From Gracilaria vermiculophylla (Eukaryota > Rhodophyta > Florideophyceae > Gracilariales > Gracilariaceae), in NCBI GenBank assembly GCA_019155205.2, contig JAHNZQ020000227.1:1749083-1813082 (forward strand): a DNA stretch of 64,000 nucleotides, given 5' to 3'. This document shows positions 1-12,400 of the stretch, piece after piece (the stretch's first letter is position 1; every line of letters starts with the position of its first letter). The notes beneath the pieces are model-generated. The model saw only the letters and a program-made list of their open reading frames with translations. It made no database searches and was not told the origin of the DNA. The position numbers and the translations under genes were made by a program.

Positions 1-569
1 GTGCATAACGCACTTCCTCGCGATAGTTCGTGCTTAATATGCCTCTAATCAGCTGGTTTAAGAAGTTTGGAGCATCCGGTGGAACGTTTAAATCCATATT
101 TTGACGCGCTTTTGCAATGTATTGTACTTTTGAGACGAGCTATTTATTAATTTTTGCTGTCATACAAGCATGCAGCAGCCTTATTTGACACCCAGGTCCA
201 CAGTAAACTTTCCTAAGGTCTTCATGGGCATTGAAGGCGTCTGCAACAGGCTCAACATTCTTTTCAATACTGAATCTACGTTTTGAACGAGATAACTCTA
301 TTACTTGGCCATTTTGAGCATGAGGAATGGATAACAACTTTCGCGACGTGCTCGAAAGCTAGGCCAGTCAATTCCTAAATGCTGCGGCTTGTTCTGCTCT
401 AGTTGCAGTAAATATTCTTCGACAGCCACAACCAAAAGGCGCCCGGCTCTATCTTCATGAACAGCTTTCTTTCAGACAAAACGTGAATATAACGCAGCTT
501 GCAGCAATACATAATAAGCGTTCTTTCTGAAAATCATTTTTCATGAGCAGGAGTACAGTTTGAAGGCTA

Positions 570-1395
570 TTGATCAAAAGTGAACCTGCTGTGTGCAGAA
601 ATCAATATATGAGTAAACGGCCCGGTCGAACGACAGTTTCCCCAGATATGATAATACTGATATCGCTACGCATGCTTGATGGCGCCGATTACATGGATAT
701 CATGATGAGTTTCGGAATTGAATCAACAACAGTGTATAAAATCTTTCAGGGAACCAGTCTAATTTTGATGAACATCCTTAGACTCTCAGATGTTCCAAAC
801 ACATTTGATGACCTCACAAGCTCTCGGAAGATGTCAATGTTCTCGGTCACCGGCAAGTTCTTCAACGAGCTGCGTTGGGGTCTTGGATGGTATATTAATT
901 CGAATTCAAAAGCCAACGAGATACCTAAATTTTGAGTCTTTTCATTGCCGCAATGGATACTATCCCATACCAGTGCAGGCCTTTATGGCATCATCATACT
1001 TATTCCGTAGCTATTCGGCACGCTGCGTGGCGTCAGCGCTCGACGCTTTGGCGCACGCAGTATCTACCTTGGGTAAGTATTTAGAAGAGCAAGGATTACG
1101 ACAGGAGTTCTGGATTGCAGGAGATGAAGATTATATTTGTATTGAGAGCCTTATCATCCGGGTGCCTTACTCACAGATAAGAGGTCCCTATGAAGATACC
1201 TTTATTTATCTTCATTCTTTGTTACGAGTACATTTAGAGAAAGCATTTGGAATCATAATTTTGCGGTGGAGGATATTCTAAATCGCGCTACAATTTTCGG
1301 TTTCGATCAATGCAAGTTTAGTTTGTCTGTGTATGAAACTACATAATATTTGTTTGGCTAATCATGAAGATAATCTGCAGCAGACTTCTATCAGC
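570..1395 (+). pseudogene. PIF/Harbinger (DDE_Tnp_4) transposase, frameshifted
   Basis: Remnant of a PIF/Harbinger-type DDE transposase. The first frame (570 to about 880) carries the helix-turn-helix-like N-terminal region, including a 'FGIESTTVYKIF' stretch. A shift near 870-890 moves to a second frame ending at 1281 with 'DGILIRI' (first catalytic Asp region), 'CRNGYYPIPVQA', 'WIAGDEDYIC' and 'LRVHLEKAFG', the family signature around the last catalytic Glu. A further shift leads into 'LSVYETT' near 1325-1345, matching the usual 'LSVCMKLHN' ending. Motif order is that of the family. The shifts show it is dead. No terminal inverted repeats or 3-bp target duplication were identified. Family call is firm; exact ends are not. 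Confidence 0.85.
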
Positions 1396-2288
1396 ACATC
1401 CATCACAGTGCAAGCTGGAGATAGATGAGTGGTATTCCGCATGCAAGCGGACCAACGAGATGCAAAACTCACTGTTTCAAACAGAGAAAGCAAGGGGGGG
1501 ACGTGAAGAAAAGGAGACGAACTCATATCCTTGGTGCACCACAGGAACTTGCAACGACCCCCTCCGGTCGGGGCCCCGTGGAATGTTAACAATGAATAAT
1601 CTGTAGTCCGATGTGCGAACGGGAGATCAAATCGTGAGTATCCAGGAGAACACAATTCTCTTATTGCGATACGGCTTGTACCAGAGGGAATGTGGATGCA
1701 TGTTATGATGCTCACCCTACCGACATTCCTTCTTTCATCACTGCATCATTCATTCTAGTCAACTTCAGTAAGCACACGAAACTAGCGCTGTTATTCCGTC
1801 TTGAAGAGGACATTGAGCAATACCGTTGCTCTATGGCCCGCAAAGAACACCCATCCGCATTGATGATGGCTTACTTGCCGCACGCATATTGTTGCCGAAT
1901 ATTACACCTTTTAAACGTCAATTTTTAAACGTTGCTGCATTACGTCCAGTGGCGTCATCAGGCCAAAGAGCACCACCGTGGCGCACATCCTGGCCACCGA
2001 CGCAGACCGTCCGCGTTCATTTCCGACAACCTTCTTCTTTCTTGTTAGCATGAGTCACAATGCCTGTTAATTCATGAAATGCAACGCGAACGCTGACAGC
2101 CCTGCTTCCCCCGCACTGCGGCTTCAAGATCGAGGGCCTTTGGCTGCCACGATGGCACGCGTCGTGCGCACCGTGCTGGCACTGGCATAGTTACACAGCA
2201 ATACTTACAAGTGCATTCTAGTCTTCTCCTTATCGCTGGGGAAAAGCGCCATATGCTGCGTCATGTCGGGAACCGCCCGGACCACCAT
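1396..2288. other. No recognised gene
   Basis: Base-balanced DNA with only short open frames on both strands, none with a recognisable motif. It lies directly downstream of the broken Harbinger transposase and may include that element's 3' end. Confidence 0.4.
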
Positions 2289-2762
2289 TTACTGCGTGGC
2301 CGTCGGCTCTTCTTGCACGAAACTTCTGTTCTGGATGGGCGAAGCAGCGTCCGAAGAAGGGAGCGAAGGCTTGACAACTTCACAGATGGAAAGATTTACA
2401 TCGCCAACTGAGCCATAGCTCTTTGCAGGATGTTTGACGCTAGTGGCTATATTCCGATGCGCTTCAAGATATGAGCCGAGAGTGCAGCTTCCAGGCCTGT
2501 ACTGAATTTGAGAGGGGTCACTGTTTTCTTGCTGAAAACGAAGTAGGCATTCAGTCTTCTCTGGTGAGAAGTGTGAGCCTGCATTCAGAACATTAGCCTC
2601 TTGATGTTTCACCAAGGCCATGAGAACGAAGGAGTCGCACCGTGTGTCACAACAGATCTTGCTGCCTTGAAGCGCAATGCTTTCAGGGCGCGAAGCAAAA
2701 AGTAACCCTCGCAGGCTTAAATCTAACGGCATGCGGTGGCGGAAAGCTATTTGTGACGTCAA
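2289..2762 (-). CDS. Unrecognised open frame, 157 codons
   Basis: An uninterrupted minus-strand frame of 157 codons with mixed amino-acid composition: Ser/Pro-rich C-terminal third, several Cys around residues 36-42, no membrane segment. No family is recognised. It stands out from the surrounding short frames but has no upstream partner exon or neighbour to support it, so it may be a chance frame or part of decayed repeat coding DNA. Confidence 0.2.
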   Translation of the reverse strand: MTSQIAFRHRMPLDLSLRGLLFASRPESIALQGSKICCDTRCDSFVLMALVKHQEANVLNAGSHFSPEKTECLLRFQQENSDPSQIQYRPGSCTLGSYLEAHRNIATSVKHPAKSYGSVGDVNLSICEVVKPSLPSSDAASPIQNRSFVQEEPTATQ

Positions 2763-2837
2763 ACAACAATGACCCCGAACATCATTGTTTTTTGGCCATC
2801 TTAAACGCGTACTACTTTAAGGTTTTCGGTACCTCCG

Positions 2838-2911
2838 CTCTCTCTCCCCCTCTCTCTCTTACTCTCTCTTTCCGTCTCTCTCTCTTTTTTTCTCTCTCTT
2901 TCTCTTTTTCA
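2838..2911. repeat. CT-rich microsatellite
   Basis: An imperfect pyrimidine tract of CT dinucleotides interrupted by short T runs, with a matching purine strand. Simple-sequence repeat; no function inferred. Confidence 0.85.
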
Positions 2912-3079
2912 CTGCTGTGGTTACGTAAGTCTAATCTAATGCTCACTTTGTGCAGAGTGATTCTGGTCAAAGAACCGCTCCCTCAACAGTAAGACCATCA
3001 CGCTTCAAGTATACCTTCTCATGATGTCTTGAACCAATAAACTCCAGCATTTTCTCAAATTACCATCGCCTGTATAACT

Positions 3080-6000
3080 TATGGCCCTGACTTGTGCTGG
3101 TCTCCGTTGGGGACCCGACCGCGGATCTGCTTAGCTTTCCAAAGAAATGGAGTCAGCAACAGCACGTGATGGTGGGCCGCTTGTCCTTTTTGAGTACCTA
3201 CAGGTACAAGGAATGGGCTGACGATGCCCATGCTTTTTCTCCCCGCCACATTCGGTAGCGAACATCGAAGGAGAACACATCCCAAGATATTTCGCCACTT
3301 TCTCATGTAATTCAAGAGTTGCTCTCGCAAGATATTCGAATATAACTTTGCGACTCATGTCAGCAGTATGGGCGGCCACATATAAAGCTACAAGTATGTC
3401 AAGAACGTTTTTACCATACATAAGTCATCGGTCTATCGTGGTGCCAAACGTACTTGCAGAGAAGAAAAATATGAGCACTATAACCATGTACGACCCATAG
3501 TCTGCAGATTGCTGTACTTGCAGCATCATTTTCAAGAACAGTCGACTTATTGCAACCATCATCCGTCGGAACACACACATTCTTGTCTTTAATTATAAAC
3601 AGATTCTTCCGGTGTTATGTCTCCATCATCATCCTTGATAAGACATGTTGTAGAAGAGCTTCTCCTTTTATCGCGTCCTTTGGCGAGCTCGTCATCGGTC
3701 AGTGCTCTAGGACACTCCCCTACTTTTTTGAGGATCCTCTTCCTGCTCTCGTTTTATGGTCCTCGTATCATTTTGAGAGCTCCGATCGCACTAAGAACGC
3801 ATTCCATGGCAGCCCGAATTGCTAGAATTGTGCCCAATATCATGTCATCTACATTTCAGTTTTTGAAGCGTTACGCTTCCATTGCCTGTTAAACTTCATC
3901 CCAACCGTCATCATACATTCCAATCTTCTCACTCGGGACCAGAAATTCGGCTGATGCTAAGTTTCGGTCGGATTAATTATGTAGAGCACTATTGATTTGT
4001 CATTTCTTACTTGATACATTTACTTTCCGATGGTTCGTTGGTCCGTCTGGAACGTACAATGTGGCACCTCAGCACATCACAGCTTTGGTCTACACGCACG
4101 GCTACCAGTGTTCGAAACATTAACCTCTCACATTCCAGCTTCACTTCGTACGTTTAAGTGCCCATGTAAATCTCATGCTTCCGTTTCCATTTGCTCATAT
4201 CTAAAAGCGGGGATACCTTCTATGCGATGCAGTTCTACTGTTTGTATTTGGTTTTCTGCGTGAAACGAAGCAGCTCGTCTTTATTGTCTAACAGAATCTG
4301 AACAGAATTGCACTTATGGGGAATCTTATATTCTTTCATCCCCCATCGAGCGAGATTGAGGCATGATTACCTACACCGAACGCATTCAGAACGTTCTTCC
4401 AGCGTTCTTGATGTCTCCGCCCACTTTCATGGCGCCTCCGTTTCGGACAACAGAACTGTCTACAATGTCACCCAATTCAACAACTATGTTGCATCCGGCT
4501 TTCCACCACATTCCTAGAATATATACAGCAACTTCTACACACCTCATACTGATACCCAAGCACTGAAAATCTCGCACGAACCCATTAGGAACATCGTCGA
4601 AAGGGGAGAAAATATTCTTCGCGTGTCGATCTTTAGAAATCTAAACTGCGTTTGAGGCAGCAATTGCAGGTTTCCAAACCCAACAAGGAAGATTGTGCAC
4701 AACATCTACTATCGGCTGGCGGAGGCCAAAGCTGTGCGTGGAGGACTAGCGAAGGGCACGGACTTACCTTGGATTGCGGCTCTCCTCCACCCGGCATCGA
4801 ATGCCCCCGCATATCGAATGTCATTAATCCTAGCGAAGAACTAAGACTGGGACCGACGACCTGCGCCTCATATAGCCCAGTCCATAGAGAAGGTCAGTTA
4901 TTGATTGCGTTCGCGTTCCTCGGTTTTCAAGGCGTTGCGGAAAGCACCAAATTGACGTTGATTCTCTTCCAATAACGTACAAAAATTTTCGATGAACGAA
5001 CGAACTGCTGTCTTTTGCACTCGTTCGTAGCGCAGAACACCCTCTTCCGTGAGAAACATCAATATGTTTTGCTTTTCCATCCGGTTAATCTTTTCTTCGT
5101 CTTTGCTTTTGTCCTGTTTGGCCCGCTCGAAGTTTAACTGCTCCTTTAGCAGAAGCTGATCCCAGGCGATGTATGCCCTCGGAGAGGTTCAAAACCTTAT
5201 CCCTGATATCTCCTTGATCTTTGTGCAAGCGTCGTTTCTTCCGCACATTCGGGTCTGTGATTTCCCGGCTCTCTAGAACACCTTCCTCACGCCAGGCGTT
5301 TTCTTTGCAGATTACTTTTTAGTTAAGCTCAGCAATGAAACGTTCTCAAGCGGTTTGCCTAGTCTACAAACAAGAAATAAAATCAGCACACATTTGAAAT
5401 CAGCGGTTAGATTCACACTTATCGTAAAGGCAGACCGTTAGTGACGCGAGATCTATCGTTCTGTCCAGAGGGAGATCATCGGTCTCGAATCACAGTAAAC
5501 TGTCTTTTGATTCGAATGAATTGCTTCTTCAATATATTTACCGTGCAAAATGTGATGCGGCGTTCAGTAGAATTCACATCATCGATATTTCCCCTGAAAT
5601 TTTCAATTGTATCCACCGATATATTATCAACGAGTATCCAAAATGACTCTCCCATTACGTCAGCATCAATCTGGTTTCTCGTCAATTTTAATCCAACCGC
5701 CTTTGTCAATGCAAAGCGTGCTCTTTCATCGTCTAGAAGCAGCACACAAAGTCATGCAAACTCATTCAGAGTTCAATTTTGTCCGAAAAGGTTCGCCATG
5801 TTTTTCAAAATTGATTTGATATGAGTTACTTTTTGATGTATCTTCCACATTTGCAATTGCATTTTTTTAATGAAGCTCATGACGTGCCTTCCCCCTTTCT
5901 TTCTCAGGTAAATGATTCAAAATACGTTCTATTTCTGGTTTTTCCGTTCTCAAATCTTTGTTTGTAGTATTTTTTTCCAATGAATAGAACAATTTTCTTG

Positions 6001-6498
6001 CAACATCATTCCTCTGAATACATTCATCCAAGTCTTTATCCTTGCATTATTGTACAAGGATGAATGCTACCGCTCTCGATATTAATTCATTTTTGTTTTG
6101 GTGGATGATTTTCGGACCACACTTCATATTCAAGGCCTTCAAATATTCTTTTGTCAAAGATTTATAAAACGCATACCAATGATTCATTCTTCTGAACTTA
6201 CGGTAGTTTGCTGAATAAACGATGCATTCAACCGATTCATGTTAGGTATTGGTTGGAAAGTATGGTTTTGGTCATGCTTATCTCTTTGTGACTCTTTATG
6301 AGGATGGCCACAAACGTCGTCGTTAGCCCTGCAAACTTTCGGCGACTCATAGGTAGGAAACGTTTCACTTTGGAAAGAAAATGGATTGGTCATTATCGTA
6401 CCTGTTGCAATGAATTTAAAATAGAACATATTTTTCCGTTTGAAGATTGTTAATTCGTAACCGGTAGGTGTTGCCGAAATAGCACTGTAGTGCGCCAT
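3080..6498 (-). pseudogene. Decayed long coding region(s), family unknown
   Basis: Read on the minus strand, successive blocks look like protein interrupted by stops and shifts. The block 6498-6184 begins with Met and reads 104 codons. About 6180-5750 continues with charged stretches such as 'EKPEIERILNHLPEKEGG'. 5745-5476 reads 89 codons. 5170-4898 is strongly charged and coiled-coil-like ('NFERAKQDKSKDEEKINRM', 'LLEENQRQFGAF'). Further blocks at 4577-4386 and 3421-3131 are also coherent. I recognise no domain. One large dead gene or several adjacent remnants, possibly of an unfamiliar transposon, would both fit. Joining the blocks into one gene is inference. Confidence 0.3.
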
Positions 6499-6599
6499 TT
6501 TTGCAAGATATGAGTAAAAATCGTTTCGTCATCAGAACACTCTAGATCTATAACATGCACCAATATGGCTCGAGCATCACCTTTTTCGCGCTCCCACCA

Positions 6600-7598
6600 G
6601 ATTGAAATCATACAACTTAAAGCTAATTGAAAATCATAAGCTGAAAGTGGCCAACGTTCAAAGCGTCATCTGGTGACAATTCTCCGATTTCTTAAACGTA
6701 CAGCAACCTATGGTCTAAAATAATCTACAGGGCATCCAAAATTTCACAATCTTGAAGATAAACGCGAAGTAAAACGGCATTGATGTCGTAAAAGCGTTTT
6801 GTGCAGTAAAATTGCAGAAATATCAAACCTCAATACATCTAAATCAATAATATAGCGAAAGTTTAATCACCAAAACTTTTGTAAGTATAAGAAGAGAAGG
6901 AATCATTCGTTCTAAACGATCATGGTAGACAAATGCAGTGCAATAGCCCGCAAGCGGGGAAGCACATGAGGACGTCCGAATCTTTCTCCATAGAGATAGT
7001 TCGGTGGTAGAGCCCTCTCGAGGGAACAACACGACAATGTCGGGTGTAAGACCGAAGTTGCCCCGTGAGCACTTGGCACGAGACAAATGAGAAGGATCCC
7101 CACTAGATGGCTGTGGGTGTGAGGGGTACCTCTGTGGAGGAAAGAGATGGGAAATCAAAGGGAGCGCTGGACGAGCGACCCACAAAGTGGAAGATGTACC
7201 ACGAAGGTGGGAAAAAGAGAAGATAGCTGTGAGTCAAACGATAGAAATCGTAAAGATCCCTGTACAATGAGCGAGCACAATGAGACTGATAACATACACA
7301 AGTATGGGCGCTCTCAGCGAACACGGTGAAGGAGCAACCGTACACTACAGGATATCCCTCGCGAGATGTAAATACCGACGTAGGCCTAAAGCTCAGAGCC
7401 GGAACCTTGGTTATAATTTACTGAGGGCGGCGGCCGGGATGCCGGCGCACTTAAGTACTGTAGTGCTAGTTAAATAAGTCGCAAACATTTTTAATAAATT
7501 AATTAATAATTATTTAAATATCCGGCCATTTAGGCCACCACCGTGCACTGTGACAGGCCTTCGCCACCCGTTAAGGACGCTTGCAGCTGACTGATCAT
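6600..7598. other. No recognised gene
   Basis: Intergenic repeat-like DNA. 6900-7450 is more GC-balanced than its flanks and resembles LTR or untranslated-leader sequence in composition, but no second copy was found in the window. An AT-rich stretch (about 7470-7520) precedes the Tc1 remnant. Confidence 0.35.
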
Positions 7599-7599
7599 G

Positions 7600-8445
7600 A
7601 ATGAAGAAGTCATATTTATCCCCTCCTGCGCATTTTTTAGTACAAACTCATGTGCGGGAAGACCCAGAAAAACGGGCGTGCACTTCGATAAAAACGGATT
7701 CATTGGTGTGTAAACGTGGCGTACGGGAAATAGCTATGGTACACTGACATATTTGCTGACGAAACACATTTAACTTGGATTTTTTGGATTGTTGAAAGTA
7801 TTATTGGCATGAATTAAGAAAAGAAGGCTTTGAATTTTGTTCAAAAGATTTTGGAGAAGGTTCTGTAATGGTATGGGCTATCACATCAAATATAGAAAAG
7901 CATATATTTTATTTATTGATAGCAATATGAATTATGCATGCCACTAAGAAGTTCTTTATAACGTTGAGTTACCTTATGAATATTAAATAAACGGAGAAAA
8001 GCTTTTTGGAAAGAAGATAATGCACCGGTATATAAATCTAAATAGGCATCAGAACTGCCACAAATAGCAATCATAAAGATGATGGAAGTTCCAGCACGCT
8101 CAACGGACTTAAACACTATTGAAAATGTATGGGTCTTATTATCAAGAGCGTTATATGGGCATGGAAAGCAGTTTAACACAGTTATTGATTTGAATAGCTG
8201 TACTAAAAGTTGCTGGGACAATATAGAAATTTCGATAATTAATGACTATACTAAATCGATGCCCAAACGCTGTTTTATCCTTATTCAGCAAAAAGGTGAA
8301 TAACTCAGTTACTGAGTCGCCAAAAGAGACTTAGAGTTATCAATGATGTTCCGATTTTGAAACGGTGTTTGCACTTGAATATATGTTAAATATTGATTTT
8401 GTAGTCGTATAGGACCAAAACCACTGGTTTTCTACTTTGGCATAA
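7600..8445 (+). pseudogene. Tc1/mariner-type transposase remnant (copy 1)
   Basis: Cut-and-paste transposase of the Tc1/mariner superfamily. 'FADETHLTW' at about 7750-7780 corresponds to the catalytic 'FSDE' block. At 8080-8300 the frame reads 'PARSTDLNTIENVW', the signature around the last catalytic Asp (usually PARSPDLNPIENVW), followed by 'SMPKRCF' and a Gln/Lys tail, the normal C-terminus. The frame between these blocks is broken and much of the central domain is unreadable. The 3' flank (about 8350-8375, 'ttttgaaacgg') resembles sequence downstream of the copies at 34,100 and 60,100, so all belong to one related group. Inactive. Confidence 0.8.
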
Positions 8446-8923
8446 CCGTGAAATGAACTTGAAACAGATTTTCAGTGCATTGCTCAAAAGGGAAAAGTAC
8501 CACGAAGGATGTTCGGAACCATCCTCTCGCACGGTGGTTCAGAGGCAGAGCTTTCCTTAGACGATGCATACGAGCCGGGCGTAACTCCGGGGCTAAGCTG
8601 TCGCAACTAGTGCAGGAAGAACAAATGGAGAAACCGGGGATTCGCCACGTCCTGTGTTTGAGGGAATTTCCATAGGTTCGGTGAGATTTCCTTGTAATAT
8701 ATCGGGCTTTCTTGGAGCGGCCGGGTAATATCTTGGGCTGCGCGGATATTGGGCAAGCCGCGATGAGCGGGTGGCGGACGTGGTCCGAAAAGGGATAAAT
8801 AGGAGGTCTGATGGGGCTAACCTAGTACGAAGGCGAACCTGGAAGAATGAAAGAGTAATCCAAACAATGATTCTCGGCATCACGGGCGGTTGCCTTCCGT
8901 AACCCACGGTGTACTTCCCCACG

Positions 8924-9436
8924 ATGGAGATATTGGACGTCAGAGGGGCAAGGGAAAGATGAGGGGATGCAAAGGAAGTTCGCCAGCTCTGGCTTAGATT
9001 TACTTGGAGGTGCCTCGACCACGACTTATATAGTGGTTCAGTCGCACCGACTAGGTGGCATCAGAAACTACACTACAAAGGCGAGACACTCAATACTACC
9101 AATCATATTGTAAGATGACATAAATGTACTAGCCACAATTCAATAATGCTTACAACAGCAAGGCGCAACAAGGCATGACAGTTCCGTACACTCACGAGAA
9201 CATGAAAATGCACAAATTCACTCAACCACCTTACACTCTCTGTATTCCGCCACCACTCGTGTCCATACAGCAATGTGTGTGTATAGTTACCATGACGAGG
9301 CACATTACACTAAACCATATCCGGAGTACATTAAGCTGAGTTTGCAATGTGTACACCTGGAAACGATATGGTAGTGAACAACGTGCCGAGTAGCACACCT
9401 GCACACGTGTAACAGATAGAGTCAACATTCAACGCA
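8924..9436. repeat. LTR-like repeat, homologue of the insert at 38,422-38,846
   Basis: Several segments match the element inserted in the gypsy integrase: the stretch around 8950-8995 containing 'ggaagttcgccagctct', the block at about 9010-9035 around 'cgacttatatagtg', 'gagacactcaatactaccaa' near 9082, and an end around 'gtcaacattcaac' near 9421. By alignment it would run from about 8924 (TG) to 9436 (CA). It is more diverged than the nested copy, and no clear target duplication is seen, so it is read as a solo LTR. Confidence 0.6.
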
Positions 9437-12400
9437 GCCCATGGTCCCCGGAACATTTAGTTGGCAGTGACAGCACAGGCACCTTATCCAACAGGAGAGA
9501 ATTACACGCGTGGGAGACAAGTTCTAACGGAAGATATCACTTGGTGGGGTCTACTGGGCGCGACATCCGGAGCTCCGTCGCGCTAAGCACTGTATCACTA
9601 CGGCCCAAATGACCGAAGTAACTAGTAAAACAAATAGCGAAAATACTAAAACATGAGTGCAAGAAAGCTGCCATGCAGCACCCACACTATATCCAGCGGG
9701 CCTCGCGCGGTCGCCGCGCGCGCGCCATGAGGCCATTTTTTGCGCATGTTACGTCGCGCGACACGCACCACTTCGGCTACTTCGGAGTCCACCGTGCAAA
9801 CGGACGTGAATTGTGCCTGCAGCGTTAATCGTTTTCATATATACGGCCTAACAGGAATCCAGTGAGTTGGCAAAGGGACAAGAAAACCATCTCTGAAGGG
9901 TGTTGCACTTCAAGACTGTAGTCTGCAGCACTGCATTGGTACTTTTCGATATGCATCGATCATAGAGGGCGAGTCTTTTCGTTTCCGAAGTGCTGGCTTC
10001 AGACACTAACAGCATAGCTTGGAGATTAGAAGAGTAAACCACGCGTGAGGGTGAGAAGCGAGAGCAGAGCTTAGGAGCGAGCATCCGTCCAGAAAAACCG
10101 TAGACGAGGCTGTATGGGGACCGAACATTATCATTCTTGTCTTTCCGTCGCCGGTACTGAAGCTTCCCTTCTACTTTCTCAAGCACATATAGCATCTTGT
10201 TTTGATTTGAAATCGCGCAGCTTCTTTTCTCCTTGTCCATACCAGCACGCCTGACTTCCACGGGCATAAAGAGCTGGTCAAGTGAGAAACGTTTTGCGTC
10301 ATTTTTTTGTTGTCAAACTGCCGAAACTTCACTTTGCTCTGCAACGCGCATCTCAAACGCAAATTGCTCGTCTTCTTATCAAACAAATCCAAAATGCATC
10401 TCGCTCCCTGCACCTATGCTCTGCTTCATTCAATAATTCCCTTCTTCGCCCAAGTTCAATACAAGTGTCAGCTTCTTCCGATGGCTTACGGACTCAACCG
10501 TCCCCTCCAAACAATCCTAAGCACCTGTGCTCTGTGTCATTCCATCCCCAGTAGCCACAAGACGCCGTTTTGGCTCCATTCATTCGTCCCGCTTGGTGCG
10601 ACGACTCCGATCCAGCTCGTTTATGGGCAGCCAAATTCTAGCCATAGGATGCTTTTTCAGCTCAGTTCATTCGTCCTTTTCAGTGCAACGAACCTGATCC
10701 ACCTCGTTTATATCCAGAAAAATATCAACCAAAGGCGTTGCCCTCTCTTCCCGCACCCCAATGTATTCAGAAGCAACGGCATTGTTACGCGCAGGACAGC
10801 AGTGGTCCGTAATGGTCATATTCAGGCTATCACTCAACGTTTCCTTCGTAGAAAAGCCTACGACGGCATGACTACCAGAAGCCAAGAAGGAGAAGAACAG
10901 AACCAGCGCTTTCTCGAATAGTTTGTGCCACTCGCCATGCAGGGAAATGTGCGAGTCGACAGCGGTAATGGGTTTGAGCACGACCACGTCCCAAGTTGCT
11001 GAGAAGTGATTGCAATTTTTTGTCCGCTTCTATTCGCAAAAGAAATACACCTCGTGGCTGGCCGCTCGTCGAACAAAGCAAGCGCTATCATGTCAGGAGC
11101 GGAAAAAACGCTACAAGAGGAGGGCAGTGGGCTTCTAAAACGATTCAAAGAAGTCTCTTTGTCTGATGGCCTGATGGCCATAAACCGGGAAGGTGTTAGC
11201 TCACTATTTAAAAAGAAGAATCCGTCCTTTTTGATACTGACACACGTGGTGCAGTTTTTCAAAGTGTGCAATGGGAAAATAATGAGGGTTTCGAAAACCC
11301 TCAACTATAGTACTTCAGAAATCAGGTGTCAAAAAGTTTTAAGTGTAAAACACGTTTCAAAATCGTACAGCATTTCATTTTTTAAAATTCATTTTGGCTT
11401 CTTTCATAGTTGCTTATCGCCTCTTAAAACTTTGTTGTAATACGTCGACGGTTTAGTTTCGGGCTCTTCTAACATCCCATGATTGAACTACTGTTAACTT
11501 TCGCGCTATTCTGAATACAATGTTTTCAATCAAAAACTTTTTAAAATGATCTGTAATGGCCATGAAATCTTCTAATCAATACATCTTGTGGTTCTTCAAA
11601 GGGGTGCTAGTGAAATAAACTGGCACACAACTACGTGTCACTCGTTTGAAGTTCAAAAAACCCATATATTTCTTACTGTACAACATTAATTCGCCTCGTT
11701 ATCTTTGTTACAAAAGTCAATGCCATTTTTGATGAACATACGTAAAATGCTACAATGAATTGTATGAAATGATACGAAAGCCATTGAATCTAAAATAAGT
11801 ACTATGGATGTTGTCTTTTCATTATTTACATCAGAATGTGCATGATCACTATAACGTGAACTCTACGAGACTTTCAATGTATTCAAAGTATGTGTTTTCT
11901 TGTTTACATATGACAGAAATAAGTAAAGCAGTGTGGTTCTTCTTAAGCAACGTTCCACTGAAGTAGAAGTATATCATTTTTCCTTTTTTTTTTTTTAGTT
12001 TTCAGAAAACAATGCGTCATGTGGCTGAGTAGAATGAACTTTAAACTTCTCGAAAGACATTTTCCCTAGTTTGATAAACAAAAGTATTCTTTACATGCTT
12101 GATTCATGGGATCTTTTAAATAAACGTAATGTTTCTTTATAGGCACGTGTAGAGGAAATTACACCACCAAGATACTCTTTTTTATTGAGATCCGCATAGT
12201 TTTCGCGCTGCGCGTTACTAGGCTATAATTAGATATACATGTTTAACTTGCACTAAATAGTTAAAATAAAATCATAATGAGGTCAATGGCCTAGATACAA
12301 AGACTGTTTGAATTGTCGTGTAATATGCTTCTAATGTAGAAGATCTGGTTTTGTTTGTAGAGTAATAACTATATTTTCTGGAAAACAAATATGCGAGTTC

